A stretch of DNA of 64,000 nucleotides from Eutrigla gurnardus (Eukaryota; Chordata; Actinopteri; Perciformes; Triglidae). The notes under the pieces are model-generated. The model had not been told where the DNA came from, made no database searches, and was given only the letters and a program-made list of their open reading frames with translations. Below are positions 25,081-37,000 of the stretch, piece after piece (position 1 is the stretch's first letter; each line of letters starts with the position of its first letter). Made by a program: the position numbers and the translations under genes. The stretch covers positions 8,197,822-8,261,821 of the forward strand of contig OY741279.1 in NCBI GenBank assembly GCA_963514095.1, in the 5' to 3' direction.

Positions 25081-27272
25081 ATTCCAGTCACTGTAGTCAC
25101 CAAAGCTCTTGATGTCATGGCGAGATGGCTCAGTGTAACTCAGCATACAGAAACTGTACACTTCTTGTGTGATTAACACGTTGCCCTTAGTTACAAAAGC
25201 AACAATGCAGGCAGTTAGCCTTCAAAAAAACGAGAAGAGAAAATCACCTGTATTGTCAGAGGCAGAGAGGGCAGTGAATCAATTCAAAAACTCAATTTAT
25301 TGTGCTCGACACCGGCGTCGTGGGACTGAAACGCCTTCGAGCTCCTTCTCACGCCACCAGCAGCTGTCTTGCATCCTGTCGCGGCTGTCACACCGCCGCT
25401 CAGCCTCAGCTTAACATCATGACAAATGTTTACCTGACAACTTTTTTTCCATTATGCTGTCACTGACATGAAGTCTTTGAAAAAGGCTGTAAAGTAAGAG
25501 GAAATGATTAATCTGCCTTTGCAGCAGCAGCTAAATATAAACACTGTTGCACATAAAGTTGGTATATTTTGTTTTCAGACACAATCCTCTGTTTATTCCT
25601 ATTGAAATGCATCAGTAATCAATCTTAACCAGGTGCAATGATTACATGTTACATCCCTTGATAGAGAAACGAGGCCGACTAAACTCGCAGGTCTAAAAAG
25701 CTGTCTTGGTCTGGTATGACTAGTAGCTTTAGATAGCTGCTGTGTAAGTAACAATCCTATTATAAGTCTTTAAAGCAACTGACTGAAGAGGATCCTGGGG
25801 AATGAAGGTCCGTGCTGTTCAGCGCATAATATGAATTTGGTTTTAAAGCTGCCTAAAAGTGAGTTCTTTCTTTTTTTAACGCTCGTTATTTCTGCAGCAT
25901 CTATTGATCCGTGAGTCCACCAACTCTTTGTGTGTCTGGTTCTGAATGTGTTGCTGCAGAGAAAGACAACAGCAGTTTATCAAACATGATGTCCGTGACA
26001 TTATTCACCACTGAAAACCACTGTATGATGAATGACTCCAGTTGCATCATTCTTTTCCTGACACACACAAAAAGGCCCAGTTAGCACCATGAAATGTATT
26101 TTTCTTACAAAACAAACTGAAATGCATTCCTCCCTTCAGACTTGATAACAAAGGCTGCTGATAATAATAATAAAGTCATGTCTCATCTCTTTACAACACT
26201 ATGTGTAAACAGCATGGACTCTGGGACCAGTTTAACAAGATCCCACCTCCCATTGGACGTTTCATTTCTGCTCCATTCATTCCTTAAAGCCTCCGGCAGT
26301 GGTCCCCGTTGTCTAGTGATTCTGTTGACTTATTTAGTGTTTGTATTGTCTCTCTGGTGCACTTCAGTGGGGAAGCTCGTTATCTGTATGAGGCCGGCAG
26401 GTAATCAAGCTGTTACATGGTGCCACCGTGTGGCCTCACGACATGCACACAGTATACGACAGCGACACACCGGCTTGTCCTCTCTCTGATGTGTGTAGTC
26501 CTTCTTTTTAAAAGTAGCAGGAAGATGGCTGCTCAGGCGTTTCTGCTGCCCTCTTTAAAGTGTGAGAGGCTTCCCTTGGGTGCATCGATATGATGCAGCC
26601 ACCGCAACAAAGCTGCTCCGGGAAGTATTTTTGCATTTTAAAAACAGCCTACTGCATAGCTGTCACATTGTTATTCCATAAAAAATAAACAATTCCGGGC
26701 TTCAGATAGCGCTTTCTTCTAAGGAGACCACGTATGGCGAGCCACAGTCGGGAGTATAAAGTTGTAAAGAGCAGCTTGAATACTGTAATAGGATCAGCAC
26801 CCCTCATGCTCCCACTCACATCAGCCTTCATTACGACTAGCTTTGAGCAGGATTATTGTGCCTGCAGGTGCTGATGTGTGCTGGCGTTTTGCTGATGCAG
26901 GCTATTTATGTGTATTTAACCCCAATGGAGCTGAATGCATTGACTCTATTCCTTCTTTTCTGTTAAATCTGACATCTCTTTATCCCTCGGATCTGTGCGT
27001 AACATAATCAGGATATTCCTCACAACGTTCAGTCAAATCGAAAACACACTGAGTTTGTATCGTGAAAGAAAAGGATAGCTCCAGCAGATCTGAAAGCTGT
27101 TTCTCTTAAGTCTCGTTTGTGAATAATTTTATTAACGTCACCCGATTTGTCTGCCTGCCTCCGTCCCTCAGTCATCGTGAATCCTCTTAGAGGTGGATTA
27201 TGGCACTAAGATGTCTACACAGAGAGGGAGAGGAGGGATGAGAGAGTGAGGGAGAGAAGATGAGCCTGAGGC

Positions 27273-27345
27273 ACACAGAGTGAGAGAGAGAGGGGGAGAG
27301 AGAGAGAGAGAGAGAGAGAGGGGGGAGAGAGGGAGTGACACAGGA
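27273..27345. repeat. (GA)-rich tract upstream of the fibrinogen-domain gene
   Basis: Imperfect GA units with short G runs, about 550 bp upstream of the start codon. Could lie in the promoter or a 5' UTR exon; neither can be decided from sequence. Confidence 0.8.
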
Positions 27346-27801
27346 GATATAGAGAAGGAGAAGAAGAAAATGGAGAGGAGCCCTCGGCCTGAAGTGGGCC
27401 GGGAACGGGGTAGAAGACGGTCCGTAACTAGGGTGAGTTTACCACGCTTGCTGAGAGAGGACGGCAGAACTCTATTGGTTGCTAAGGACGACACATTTTG
27501 ATATCCGTGCAAGTCTGTATGTTATTGAGCGGCTCTATGAAAGCTATTCAACTCAATCAAATCGAAACCTCTTTTTCTTTTTTTTAAATGAGTTACCTGA
27601 AGACAAACTATAGTATTATGTTAGGCTGAGGGCGTGACCTCTTAATTAATCTCACTTTCCTGAGTTGATGCCCAATTCGTTGTACTGGGACAAAAGTGTG
27701 TAAGAGAATGGACTTCGTCTTTTAATGAATCTACTGGAGTATAAACCAGTGATGTTGTCAGGTTCTCCTCCTTTGTGTAGGGAGAGCCAGCAGAGCCTCA
27801 C

Positions 27802-27864
27802 ATGGTGAAGCACTCTCTAGTGTGTCTCGTCCTCGCTCTCGCTGACAAGGCAGGGACAGACTAA
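27802..27864 (+). other. Upstream ORF (20 codons) in the 5' leader
   Basis: ATG at 27802 opens 20 codons closed by TAA at 27862-27864, 35 nt before the main ATG. The peptide has a leucine/valine-rich middle (SLVCLVLALA) resembling a signal-peptide core, but it terminates, so it is read as a regulatory uORF if the leader is transcribed here (inference). Confidence 0.4.
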
Positions 27865-27870
27865 CCGGGA

Positions 27871-27897
27871 CAGCAGCAGCAGCAGCAGCAGCAGCAG
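27871..27897. repeat. (CAG)9 two bases before the start codon
   Basis: Nine perfect CAG units followed by CG and the ATG at 27900. A trinucleotide repeat in the 5' UTR immediately abutting the initiation site, likely length-polymorphic (inference). Confidence 0.95.
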
Positions 27898-27899
27898 CG

Positions 27900-29433
27900 A
27901 TGTCTCTCCTGTCCCTAACCAACCCCCCCGGCCTCGGCGTGTGCTCTGCTCTCTGCATCCTCATCGTGTTGCTCCCGGAGGCCAGAGCAGACGACCTGAA
28001 CACCACCGCCCAGCACAACGGCGGGGGAACCCAGTGTGGGGAGTACACCAACCAGGTGACGTATGGAAGCATCCTGAAGAGGGGCGATCTGTGAATGAAT
28101 ACAGAAATACAGAATGAATCGTGCAAGACAGCTGTGGTGGAAAAACTTCTGGTTCTGCAGAATCTGGGATATTATTAGATATGACATTACAAGCTAGTTA
28201 CTAATACCGGTGTCGTTGCAGTCTATAGTATCTTAGTTCAGCCCAGTGGTTTCTGTGGTTCCTGATCTGAGGGGTCTTGAAAACTAATGCAGATAGAAAG
28301 AAGAAAAAGTTCTGTTCTATTCAGTTTTTTTTCTTTAATCTTTGCTTTATTTGTGAAATATTGGATACTTTACCTCTTTGGGTCTTGCACAGTTTGAACT
28401 TAAAAATATGATGTTCATATTGTCGTTGGTCAATATTGAACTGATTTAAACTTCTATTTACACGTATGAGTAGTTTAATCTGTGTTTTACATATTGATCA
28501 TATGTTTTTTATTCAAATCCTTATCTGAAAAGTATCTAGAATGTTGACGATGACCAATTCGGGTCTGGTAATATGGATAAAATCCTATGTCATGGTATGT
28601 GCAATTTAATATTACGATATCGACATATATCAGGATTAAGTAAACTTTCTGGGAAATCCAGAGATAGTTCAGAGAGGAATGTATGTTTTTAGCTAATCCA
28701 GTGAAAGGAAATGACTGAATTCAATGCAATACTGTTTATACATATACAATATAACATGCAGGCCTTATGCACAGAGGGATATCAAAGGGATAGCTATTAC
28801 AGTAAAAACCCTTAAATCACTGAGAAATGTAAGATTTTGTCATAACATAATCCAGGAGTAAAATAAAGAGTTTGACTTGTAAAGTCTTCTATATATATAA
28901 TTTAAAAGCATGAGGTCAGCTTGATCTTATAGGGCACAACATTGACCCAAATGTGCTGCAGTTTGAATCTGACAGATGTCAAATATATAGATTTTCTAGA
29001 GAGAAAATCACAGCTGGGGCGAGTGGAGGCTGTATCATTTATTAACAGATATTCCTGACACTCTGTTGAGCTTCAGCAGGTCTTAGAAGCCGTTTGTCGT
29101 CCAACAGGTGATGGAGGACGGCATGTGTCGGCTGGTGGCCACGCTGCCTCAGCTGGACGAGCAGAAATGCCCGGATATGTTCCGCTGCACCGACGAGGTC
29201 TCCTACTGGCTGCACGAGAACGAGGAGAGGAAGCAGCAGATCGTGGCGCAGAAGGAGACCGTCTCCGAGCTGCAGGAGGAGCTGAGGAATCACCGGCACC
29301 GCATCAAAGTCCTCGAGCTGGAGGTGAGATCTCCATATCGACTTAGCAGACCTGGGTCAACTATCAGCATCAATCCCTTCAACTGCTTTGAGCGCTCGCT
29401 TTAGTCCACCTGCAGCTCACCGGATGTTGGGTG

Positions 29434-29508
<75 letters not shown>

Positions 29509-31659
29509 TTAAATATTTACCTTTTTTTGTTGTATTTCCTCTGTCTTTAACTTGAGAGACAGTTCAGACTATAAATATTTGATCAAATACGTCTTGGATG
29601 TGGTTTAATATAATATTTAATTTCATGTGGAAGGAAGGAGTCATTTCTGTTACATCTTTCTGATTAAAGGTCATGGTTTGCCATCACTATCATTTGAAAA
29701 TGCTGTATTTTAGTTCAAGAAACGCAGTTCTGCGTTGTAACGCGGTGCCTGGTCATCAAGCCGGCTCCCCCCCCCCCCCTTTAGCATGTCCTTGACCTTA
29801 GTCACTAACAGGATTAGCCTTCTACTCTTCCACGTGTTGCCTCATGCGCCTCAGGCAGTGAGCCTATACAAACACAGACTCTCTGGACCAGGTCAGGGGC
29901 TGCTGGAGAGGGTTGATGTGTTGGGTGTGTTGTACTGGAGGAAAAGGCGGGCAGAGGAGAGAGGTCTCCGGGGTCTGGAGTAATGGGAGTTAGTGTTATC
30001 CTCCTGCAGACTAGGAATAGACGACACGCGGAAGGGTCTGACTTTAAGTCAATAAGAGAGGGCTCGTCCTTTTTGTCCCGAGAGCTTCGGGAGACGTGTT
30101 TTGAGGTTTCACGTGTACATTGAGATGGACCAGAAACATGTAGTCAATTAAAGGGGTCAGAAAGAGGAAGGTGTGCTATAGAGATCACATGCATTGATGT
30201 ATTTTCTTTCTTGTGTGATTGTGTATTTACATGCCAGAGTGAAGAGAGGAACCACTTGAACGTCTCGTTGGAGCAGCGTTTTCACGAGTTGGAGAATCAC
30301 TACGCTGAAGCCACAACCCTGCTGCACCTACAGGGCACTCTGATCCTAGACCTCCAGGTATCACTGTCATGATGAGTCGTAAACCCGTTCACTGTGGCAC
30401 ACGTGTCGGTGGGTTTTGATAGTTTCGCCGTATTTCTGCTTAGAACCACCTCCACAATCTGACCCTTTTGGTGGATAAAGTCAAACGGAGCCCCGGGTGC
30501 TTGGTCAACGTCGCCCATCCCAACCCACTGATGAGTGCTCAAGAGGCCCTGCACCCAGGTACGCTCTCTCATAGTGCATGCACTCTTGTATGCTGTTATC
30601 TCCCAGCAGAGGGCGCCAAGTCTCCTTCTCAGTGCCGTCTCCCATTCTGCTCCCTCAGAGTTCCAGCATGTGAGGAACTGTCCCATAGACTGCGCGTCCA
30701 TCTACTACAACGGGGTGAGGAGATCAGGTCTCTACACCGTGGTGCCGGCGCTGGCTGGCGTCCCCGTGGAGGTTTATTGTGATATGGACACTGATGGTGA
30801 GTAAGGGTTAGGCTAAGCTGTGGCTGTATTTCCACAGATTCAGTGTGTTCCTCCTTTAGCCGGATGGGACGAACAAGTGCAATGACCCATTAGACGTTCC
30901 AGTGCCATACCTTTTATTGTTTTGCCTCAGGTGGAGGCTGGACCGTCATCCAGCGGCGTGCTGACGGCTCATTGAGCTTTGACCGCAACTGGAGGGACTA
31001 CAGGGACGGTTTTGGTGACCTGCAGTCAGAGTTCTGGCTGGGCAACAACCACATACATGAACTGAGCACCCAGGGGGAGTACAGCCTCCGCATCGACCTG
31101 GAGGACTGGACCAACAAGCACAAACATGCCCTGTACCAGAGCTTCAGGTCGGTGGCACACGCACACAAGGGGCAGACCCATGCTTTTACTATGTAATGTC
31201 CCATGTGTGTGTACATGTGTGTGTGTGTGCAGTGTGGAGGATGAGGAGCATCAGTACCGCCTCCACGTGACCGGCTTCAGCGGGACGGTGCAGGACTCGT
31301 TCAGCTGGTATCACGACAAGCAGGGCTTCAGCACCCCGGACAGCGGCAACATCTGTGCCGAGATCTCCCACGGCGGCTGGTGGTACAACCAGTGCTTCTA
31401 CGCCAACCTCAACGGCGTCTACTACAGGGTAAGTGTGCACCCCATGGTCGTGACTTCACTTTGGTGCTTTTAAAGTCACCAAATAGTTGACTTCTTCTTC
31501 CCGATCCCTCAGGGAGGCCATTACACCCCGAAAGGCCGGGGGCCGCTGGGCCCCGATGGGATCGTTTGGTACTCCTGGAGAGACTCTGACTATTACTCCC
31601 TGCGCAAAGTCACCATGATGATCCGACCGCGCTCTTTCCGAAGCCGCATGTCACCATGA
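27900..31659 (+). CDS. Secreted fibrinogen-domain, angiopoietin-like protein (434 aa)
   Basis: Eight coding exons: 27900-28055, 29108-29323, 30238-30357, 30444-30558, 30659-30796, 30931-31147, 31233-31428, 31513-31659; all GT-AG, phases agree, total 435 codons with stop. Layout: signal peptide (about 1-31, core LCILIVLLPEA); a short Cys-containing segment (residues 46-80); a charged heptad-like coiled coil (about 85-175); and a C-terminal fibrinogen-related domain (about 209-429) with GGWTVIQRR, FWLGNNHIH, GGWWYNQC and NLNGVYYRGGHY. This is the architecture of angiopoietins and ANGPTLs: secreted oligomers that act on receptors or extracellular matrix. Two oddities: the usual acidic calcium-binding loop between FST and the following Cys is shortened to FSTPDSGNIC, and the N-terminal half does not match any named ANGPTL I know. 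Exact orthologue unrecognised; FGL2-like and ANGPTL1/2/6-like are the nearest in feel. G at -3 supports the start. It ends in convergent orientation with snx9. Confidence 0.92.
29434..29508. repeat. (TG)n microsatellite in intron 2 of the fibrinogen-domain gene
   Basis: About 37 TG units, 110 bp after the exon 2 donor. Confidence 0.96.
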
Positions 31660-32299
31660 CAACAGTGGGCATCGCACGGGGATCTGGCTAGGACACTGTG
31701 GTGATGACATGCAGTGATGATTTATTGACAGAGCAGGAAGGAGCTGAATGTCACGACGTCGTCAGTCCTCATGTTGCTGTACGTGGCTGACATCCTCCAG
31801 ACTGTGGTCTCATCTTCTGCAATATTTGTTTTTTGAAAACAGAAACTTTATACTGTGAAGTTTTTTTTTTTTGGGACATGATTTTTCATTCAGTCACACG
31901 GAAGTGAATTCTTCCTTATTTTCTACTTCTATTTTGTACATTTAGTTTCATACGACGGCAGAGGAAGGAAGGGGCTCCCGGAGGAGGCATGTGCAACTGG
32001 CAGGAAGACATGATTATTAACCGTTTATTATCAATATGAATAATCTACATATGCCGTATTTACTACTCCATTATCCAATTTTATTCACTTTGAATTGCAG
32101 TCGACTATGAGTTTAATCCATTGTGTAAACACTTTATTGAAAGAGGGGTTTTAATGCTGTAACGTCAGAAGGTCACTGAATTATATTAGATATAATAACC
32201 CTTTTGATTTGATAAGAGCTGCTGTCTCACAGTATAGGAGTCAGGCAGAGATGTGCTATATCAAGACATAAATACATACTGTATGGATTGTACAATAAA
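31660..32299 (+). terminator. 3' UTR and poly(A) signal of the fibrinogen-domain gene
   Basis: A canonical AATAAA at 32294-32299 lies 635 nt after the stop codon in AT-rich sequence. No earlier AATAAA was noticed after the stop. The UTR holds a poly(T) run near 31860. Confidence 0.55.
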
Positions 32300-34072
32300 C
32301 CTTGCAAATACAAAATGTAACACAAATGCTTCATACAAAGTCCTGAGAGAGCATCAAAGCTAAGAGCACTTCAGACAGGAAATGAGAGATAATTCTTATC
32401 AGTGCACACAGTTTATCTTCTGTTTATCTGAAGCACCCAGTTAGTGTCACGAACATTGAAATGGTTTCACCCACAGCTTTTCTCTTACACGATCTTTACT
32501 GCAAGATGATCTCTTTAAGCTGAAACGAGTGCTCCGAGCTCCTGAACAGACTCCACATACACTCAAACACAACGGGAATGTATGTGCTGTCTGGTGCAGA
32601 AGATCCAGCTGCACCTGATGGGGGGCAGAGAGCCCGATGTGGGGCTAAAAGGCCCCTTTGACTTCCTCCACTACGAGACGGAACAAACACGCTCTTTGAC
32701 CGCTCCCACAGGCTGCCGACTCATTCTCATTCCCGTTCCATCTCTACGCGAGAATCTGCTGCAGAAGAAGGGCTTTACTGTGAGCGCGCACACAAAGAAA
32801 CAAACAAACTCCTCATGAGTACAAATCATTGTTTAATAAATCAAACTGACTCTTTGCTCCTATTTGAGTTACACTGTATTGCAAATACTCCTATACATAA
32901 AATAGTATCTCAATGACAAGAAGCACCTGACAGGTCAGATAGAATATATATATTTATATATATATGCATAATTTTCATGTATCAAGTGATAAGAAAACAA
33001 AGAGTGAACAAGATTAGAAACTGGGTGGTGAAAAGCAAAAATGCATAATTGACATAATCAATGGCTTCATCCCCCATCGTCTTATAGTACAGAGCTAACG
33101 TTGCTGTCACACCTTCATATAAAACACCGTAATGCGGTAGCAAAAAAAAAAAAAAAAAAAAACCTGGGAGGGAGACGGAGGGAGGTATTTATCCATTTAC
33201 TTTTGGCTTGTAATGTCAAACGCTTAAAAAACGAACCCCAACTCAAGTATCACCTATCGCACGATTTGCCTCCTCTCCTGAAATGTAAACTGCAGTGTCA
33301 TGGTATGCAGGTCGGGGGACGACTAAGTCAAACATTTTCTGTTTTTCCTCAAAGGGGAAAAGGCAGGAAGGAGGCGGAGCTTCCTGTTAGCTCTGAGAGG
33401 AAGAGCGGGATGAAAAGAGGCCAGGGACTGTCAGCAGTGGACTTACAGAGGAGACACTCTGCTCTCGACAGTTCTTCGAAGACTCTATGTATTCATAAAG
33501 AGTTGTTAGGATTCTCTCAAATGTTAACGGTACTAATAAGAGGCGAAAAGAAACTTAAAAGATTGGCTGAGGAAAAGACAGTAAAGCTCTGATTTGTTGC
33601 CAATGCTGCGTTCAGGAAAACAACCTCCCTGCTGTCCTTATTGAAAGAGGGGGAGGACAGCTTTGGTTTTTCAGTGTCAATACATCACCACATCACTGTG
33701 TACATCCATCCGTTCCTTTACCATTTTTTAACGGGGAAAATGGACAAAAACGAGTATTGCTTTTAAAATAAATGGAGCGAGCACAGGCGTGTTGGCACCT
33801 GTAGCTGTACGTTTTACTTCCTGTGTCACAAGGCCTTGGACAGAGGACGTGACACATGTGTGGCTATCATTGCCCCCCCAAAGCCTTTTACTTCTGAGTA
33901 AGATCACGCACAGAAAAGGAAGAGATGATGTAAGAGAGAGGGGGGGGAAAAGAGAGAAGTGAAACTTTAAATTAAAGGGAGGGGAGAGAATGCAGCGCAA
34001 GCAAGAGTATTTTGGATGTCGAGCTGGTGTGATTCTTCCCGTCTTGCAGAGCGAGGCTGAAGGCCGCTGCGC
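32300..34072. other. Convergent 3' region between the fibrinogen-domain gene and snx9
   Basis: No exon was recognised. A poly(A) run of about 20 lies at 33141-33161. Reading on the snx9 strand, a possible ATTAAA poly(A) variant is at 32837-32832, which would give snx9 a 3' UTR of about 1.2 kb; this is weak. Confidence 0.4.
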
Positions 34073-37000
34073 TCACATTGTAGTGAACTGACCGTGGGCT
34101 TCTCTCAGCTTTGCAGCAATCTGTCAGAAGAGGAAGACGAAAAAACTTGCATGAATACAAAAGCAGAGGCTGGCGAGCACGATGCAACGGCTCCCCAGGT
34201 AATAAGGCTTGTACGGACGCCAATTTACTCGGATAGGTGGTCGATAAAAAAACGCTTTACCGTCTCGTAAAACTTGACTTGCTCTTCCAAGTACAACTGC
34301 ATGACCCTGTTGTAGTCGTAGATACGGTTGCTATGGAAGTGGTTCATCTCAGCTGTGGGAGAGGAGGGGGCGAAACAAGATATGAGATATCACATTACGA
34401 TAAAAACGCCGCCGTTTCAACTGTTCGGAGTGAGCGTGTTACCTTGCAATGCATACGACATGGTGCTGACTCGTTTAGCCATGGTGACTTTGTCCTGAGG
34501 GGTAATTTTGCTGGTGGCCACCAGCTTGTCGGCCTCCTTCACCTTCTCTATGGCTGCCTGCAAGATTAAAACACACACACTTTTAGTGACATTGAACTCA
34601 TCTGAATCCAGATAAAGGGATAAAAAAAAGAAGCAAATTAAAGTTCAAATGTTCACTTCAGTTTTGATGTGTGAAGTCGACAACTAGCAACTCACTAAAT
34701 TGAGTGACACCCAGTAAAATGTGTTTTCTAATCTCCCTTTGTGTAACTATTATACCTTATGGACTCCGATGGTATCGGGGAAGCATCCCAGAAGACCTTT
34801 GTATTCGTTGTTGGTCTCCATGACGAAGTGGAGGTCTTTCTTGGGCTGCAAAGGGAACGAAGATGGATGGAAAGAGACAGAAACGGACGTAAAAAATTAA
34901 AAACAGGAAATAACACTGAGATCCGAAAGTGATTAGGAAGAAGACTGTTGCTGTCGTACTAAAAAAACTGGTGGAGTAATAGATGAGTTAAAGATATTTA
35001 GCTATACGTATATCAAAATCAACACCAGCATCCTCGAATGTATCAAGGGGAAGGTATATGTAGCCTTAATGCAACAGATAGACTCTTTTAGACTCTTGGC
35101 TCCGTCCACATCCACCCTCCCACAAGCACAGCTAAACTAAAGGCAGCAATTTCTACAGGGGCACTGATAAAAAGTGTCTGGTGCACCATGAGCTTACCAG
35201 AAGAATCCTCCCGCTGGAAGCTGCATGGATATCAAAAAAGGCCCGATTTTGATTTCATTACACACCACACACACACCAATCAGACTACATAGAACGGTAA
35301 GAGAAGCCACAAATAGCAGGACAAAACCAGATTCAGGAAATACTAGAGATAGGTTTCCCTGTGGCTTCTTCCTTTTACAGATACAGACTTCAGGGACAGG
35401 ACGCCGGGTTAAAGGGGTCGTTAAAAAGCCACAAGCAGGATGTAAACACTGGCTTGCAGGCAGGAAATGTTCACAGACATTGTGAGATATATTATGATAA
35501 TTGAGTGCGTGAAGGCGAAACAATAATGCGGTTCATAATAGGGTCTAAAATACACTCAGGAGAACGTCGAGGAAACGGAGGCCTTTAAGTTCTGCTGCAC
35601 TGCCTTGTTCTTCTTGGAAACCAAGTGCAGCATTTTTCATAGTTGTTTAGGTGGGAATAAAAACACTTGAAGGCAACACTAAAGATTGTTTAATAGCAGA
35701 ACATACCTGCTCGGCCACCATCTGAGCTATCTCCTCATACGTCTTGCCTGCCGCCGTCATGGCGTCCGTCAGCGTTGCCTCGCCTACGGCGGAGAAGGGG
35801 TTACAAATACACCGTGTTTCTCAACAGCATTTGTGTGCCAATTAGTTTCAAAACAGTCCCCGTAATGCGTGTCGGCACGGTTACTGAGCAATACCACCAT
35901 TATTATATTTGTACCCACCTTGGTATCCACTGCTGTGGAAGACAGAAGAGAGGTTTTGGAAGGCTTTGCCGATTCTCTGGTACTCTTTTGGTAAAGCTGT
36001 GGAGGGGAAGAAAACAAAATCAGACACACACCGTGTGAATGAATCCGTCTTGAGCTGATAAAACACTCAACACACAACAAACACTTTATCATAAACAGCA
36101 ATTACAGTTCAAAATGAAGGCGTGGCCTGTGTGCGGTAAAACATTGAGTTAACGTACGGCCTGTACATCTCTTCCAGTGCTCGTTGCCCACTGTGAGGAT
36201 TTCCTTCACACCGTCGTCCATGGCTTTGGTGAACCTGCTGAACTGCTCACATTTCTGCTCCCTGCGGGACGTGGGACGCATTTTACATACGGTTAAGCAT
36301 AAGCAGCCATACACACAATTCACGTCGGAGCTTTCCGAGCCAGGTTTAAAGGAGCAAAGTGTGATAAAACTCACACTTCAACGACGTCCAGTTCCGCAGC
36401 TTCAGGCTCTATCGTAGAGAAGACCATCACTCCCACCGTCTCGTCTTTCTCTGCTTTTCTCTTCCCCGTCTTCCAGTCCTGTACCAATCATTTAATTAAG
36501 CAATACATAATAATAAAGTACTTTTTAGGGATAAAGGGAGAGGAGAAACAGCACACCTTCTCATCCTTGTAGGTGAGGAAAATCTGGAATACTTCACTGC
36601 TGGAAACAACAGGGTGCCTGCACATCCTGGTCATCCAGCCCTGCAACCGCTCCATACGCATCTTAATAAACTCTTCCTCAAATCGCCCTGGAACAGGAAA
36701 AGATTTTACATTCTTTGGTCATAAGGAACGCTCATCTTTTTTGTGTTCGGTCGGAGTCGGACACTAACCTGTCACCTGCTTGTCTGGTAAAGAGGGGATG
36801 GGGATGGCTGACCCAAATTTGTCAAGAAGCCTCTCATACAGCCAATCAAAGTGCTTGTATCTGTGATTGACTGGTCGGTTTGTTGTCTGCAAACCAATAA
36901 CACAGAGTTAGACACATTTCCCAGTGTTTTAACCAGATTTATAGCACAGATACGACAAAGTAACGGTACTGGATACTTACGTTGGGTGTGATTTGGTACT

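Larger units (their letters stand above)
5079..27200. other. About 22-kb gene-free interval between kcnk2 and the fibrinogen-domain gene
   Basis: I read both strands for homologous exons, tRNA-like cloverleafs and transposase-like frames and recognised none. The interval holds microsatellites, homopolymer runs, degenerate dispersed repeats and four X-box-like palindromes, listed separately. Several unique, non-repetitive blocks with homeodomain-type TAATTA/CAATTA cores (for example about 7080-7430, 10590-10690, 12150-12370 and 24470-24740) look like candidate conserved non-coding elements of kcnk2, but that needs alignment to other fishes. Confidence 0.6.

Noticed and set aside
26290..26340. 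tRNA-like passage (ggtccccgttgtctagtgattc)
   Set aside because: Resembles an A box, but no matching B box (GTTCGANNC) or acceptor-stem pairing follows.
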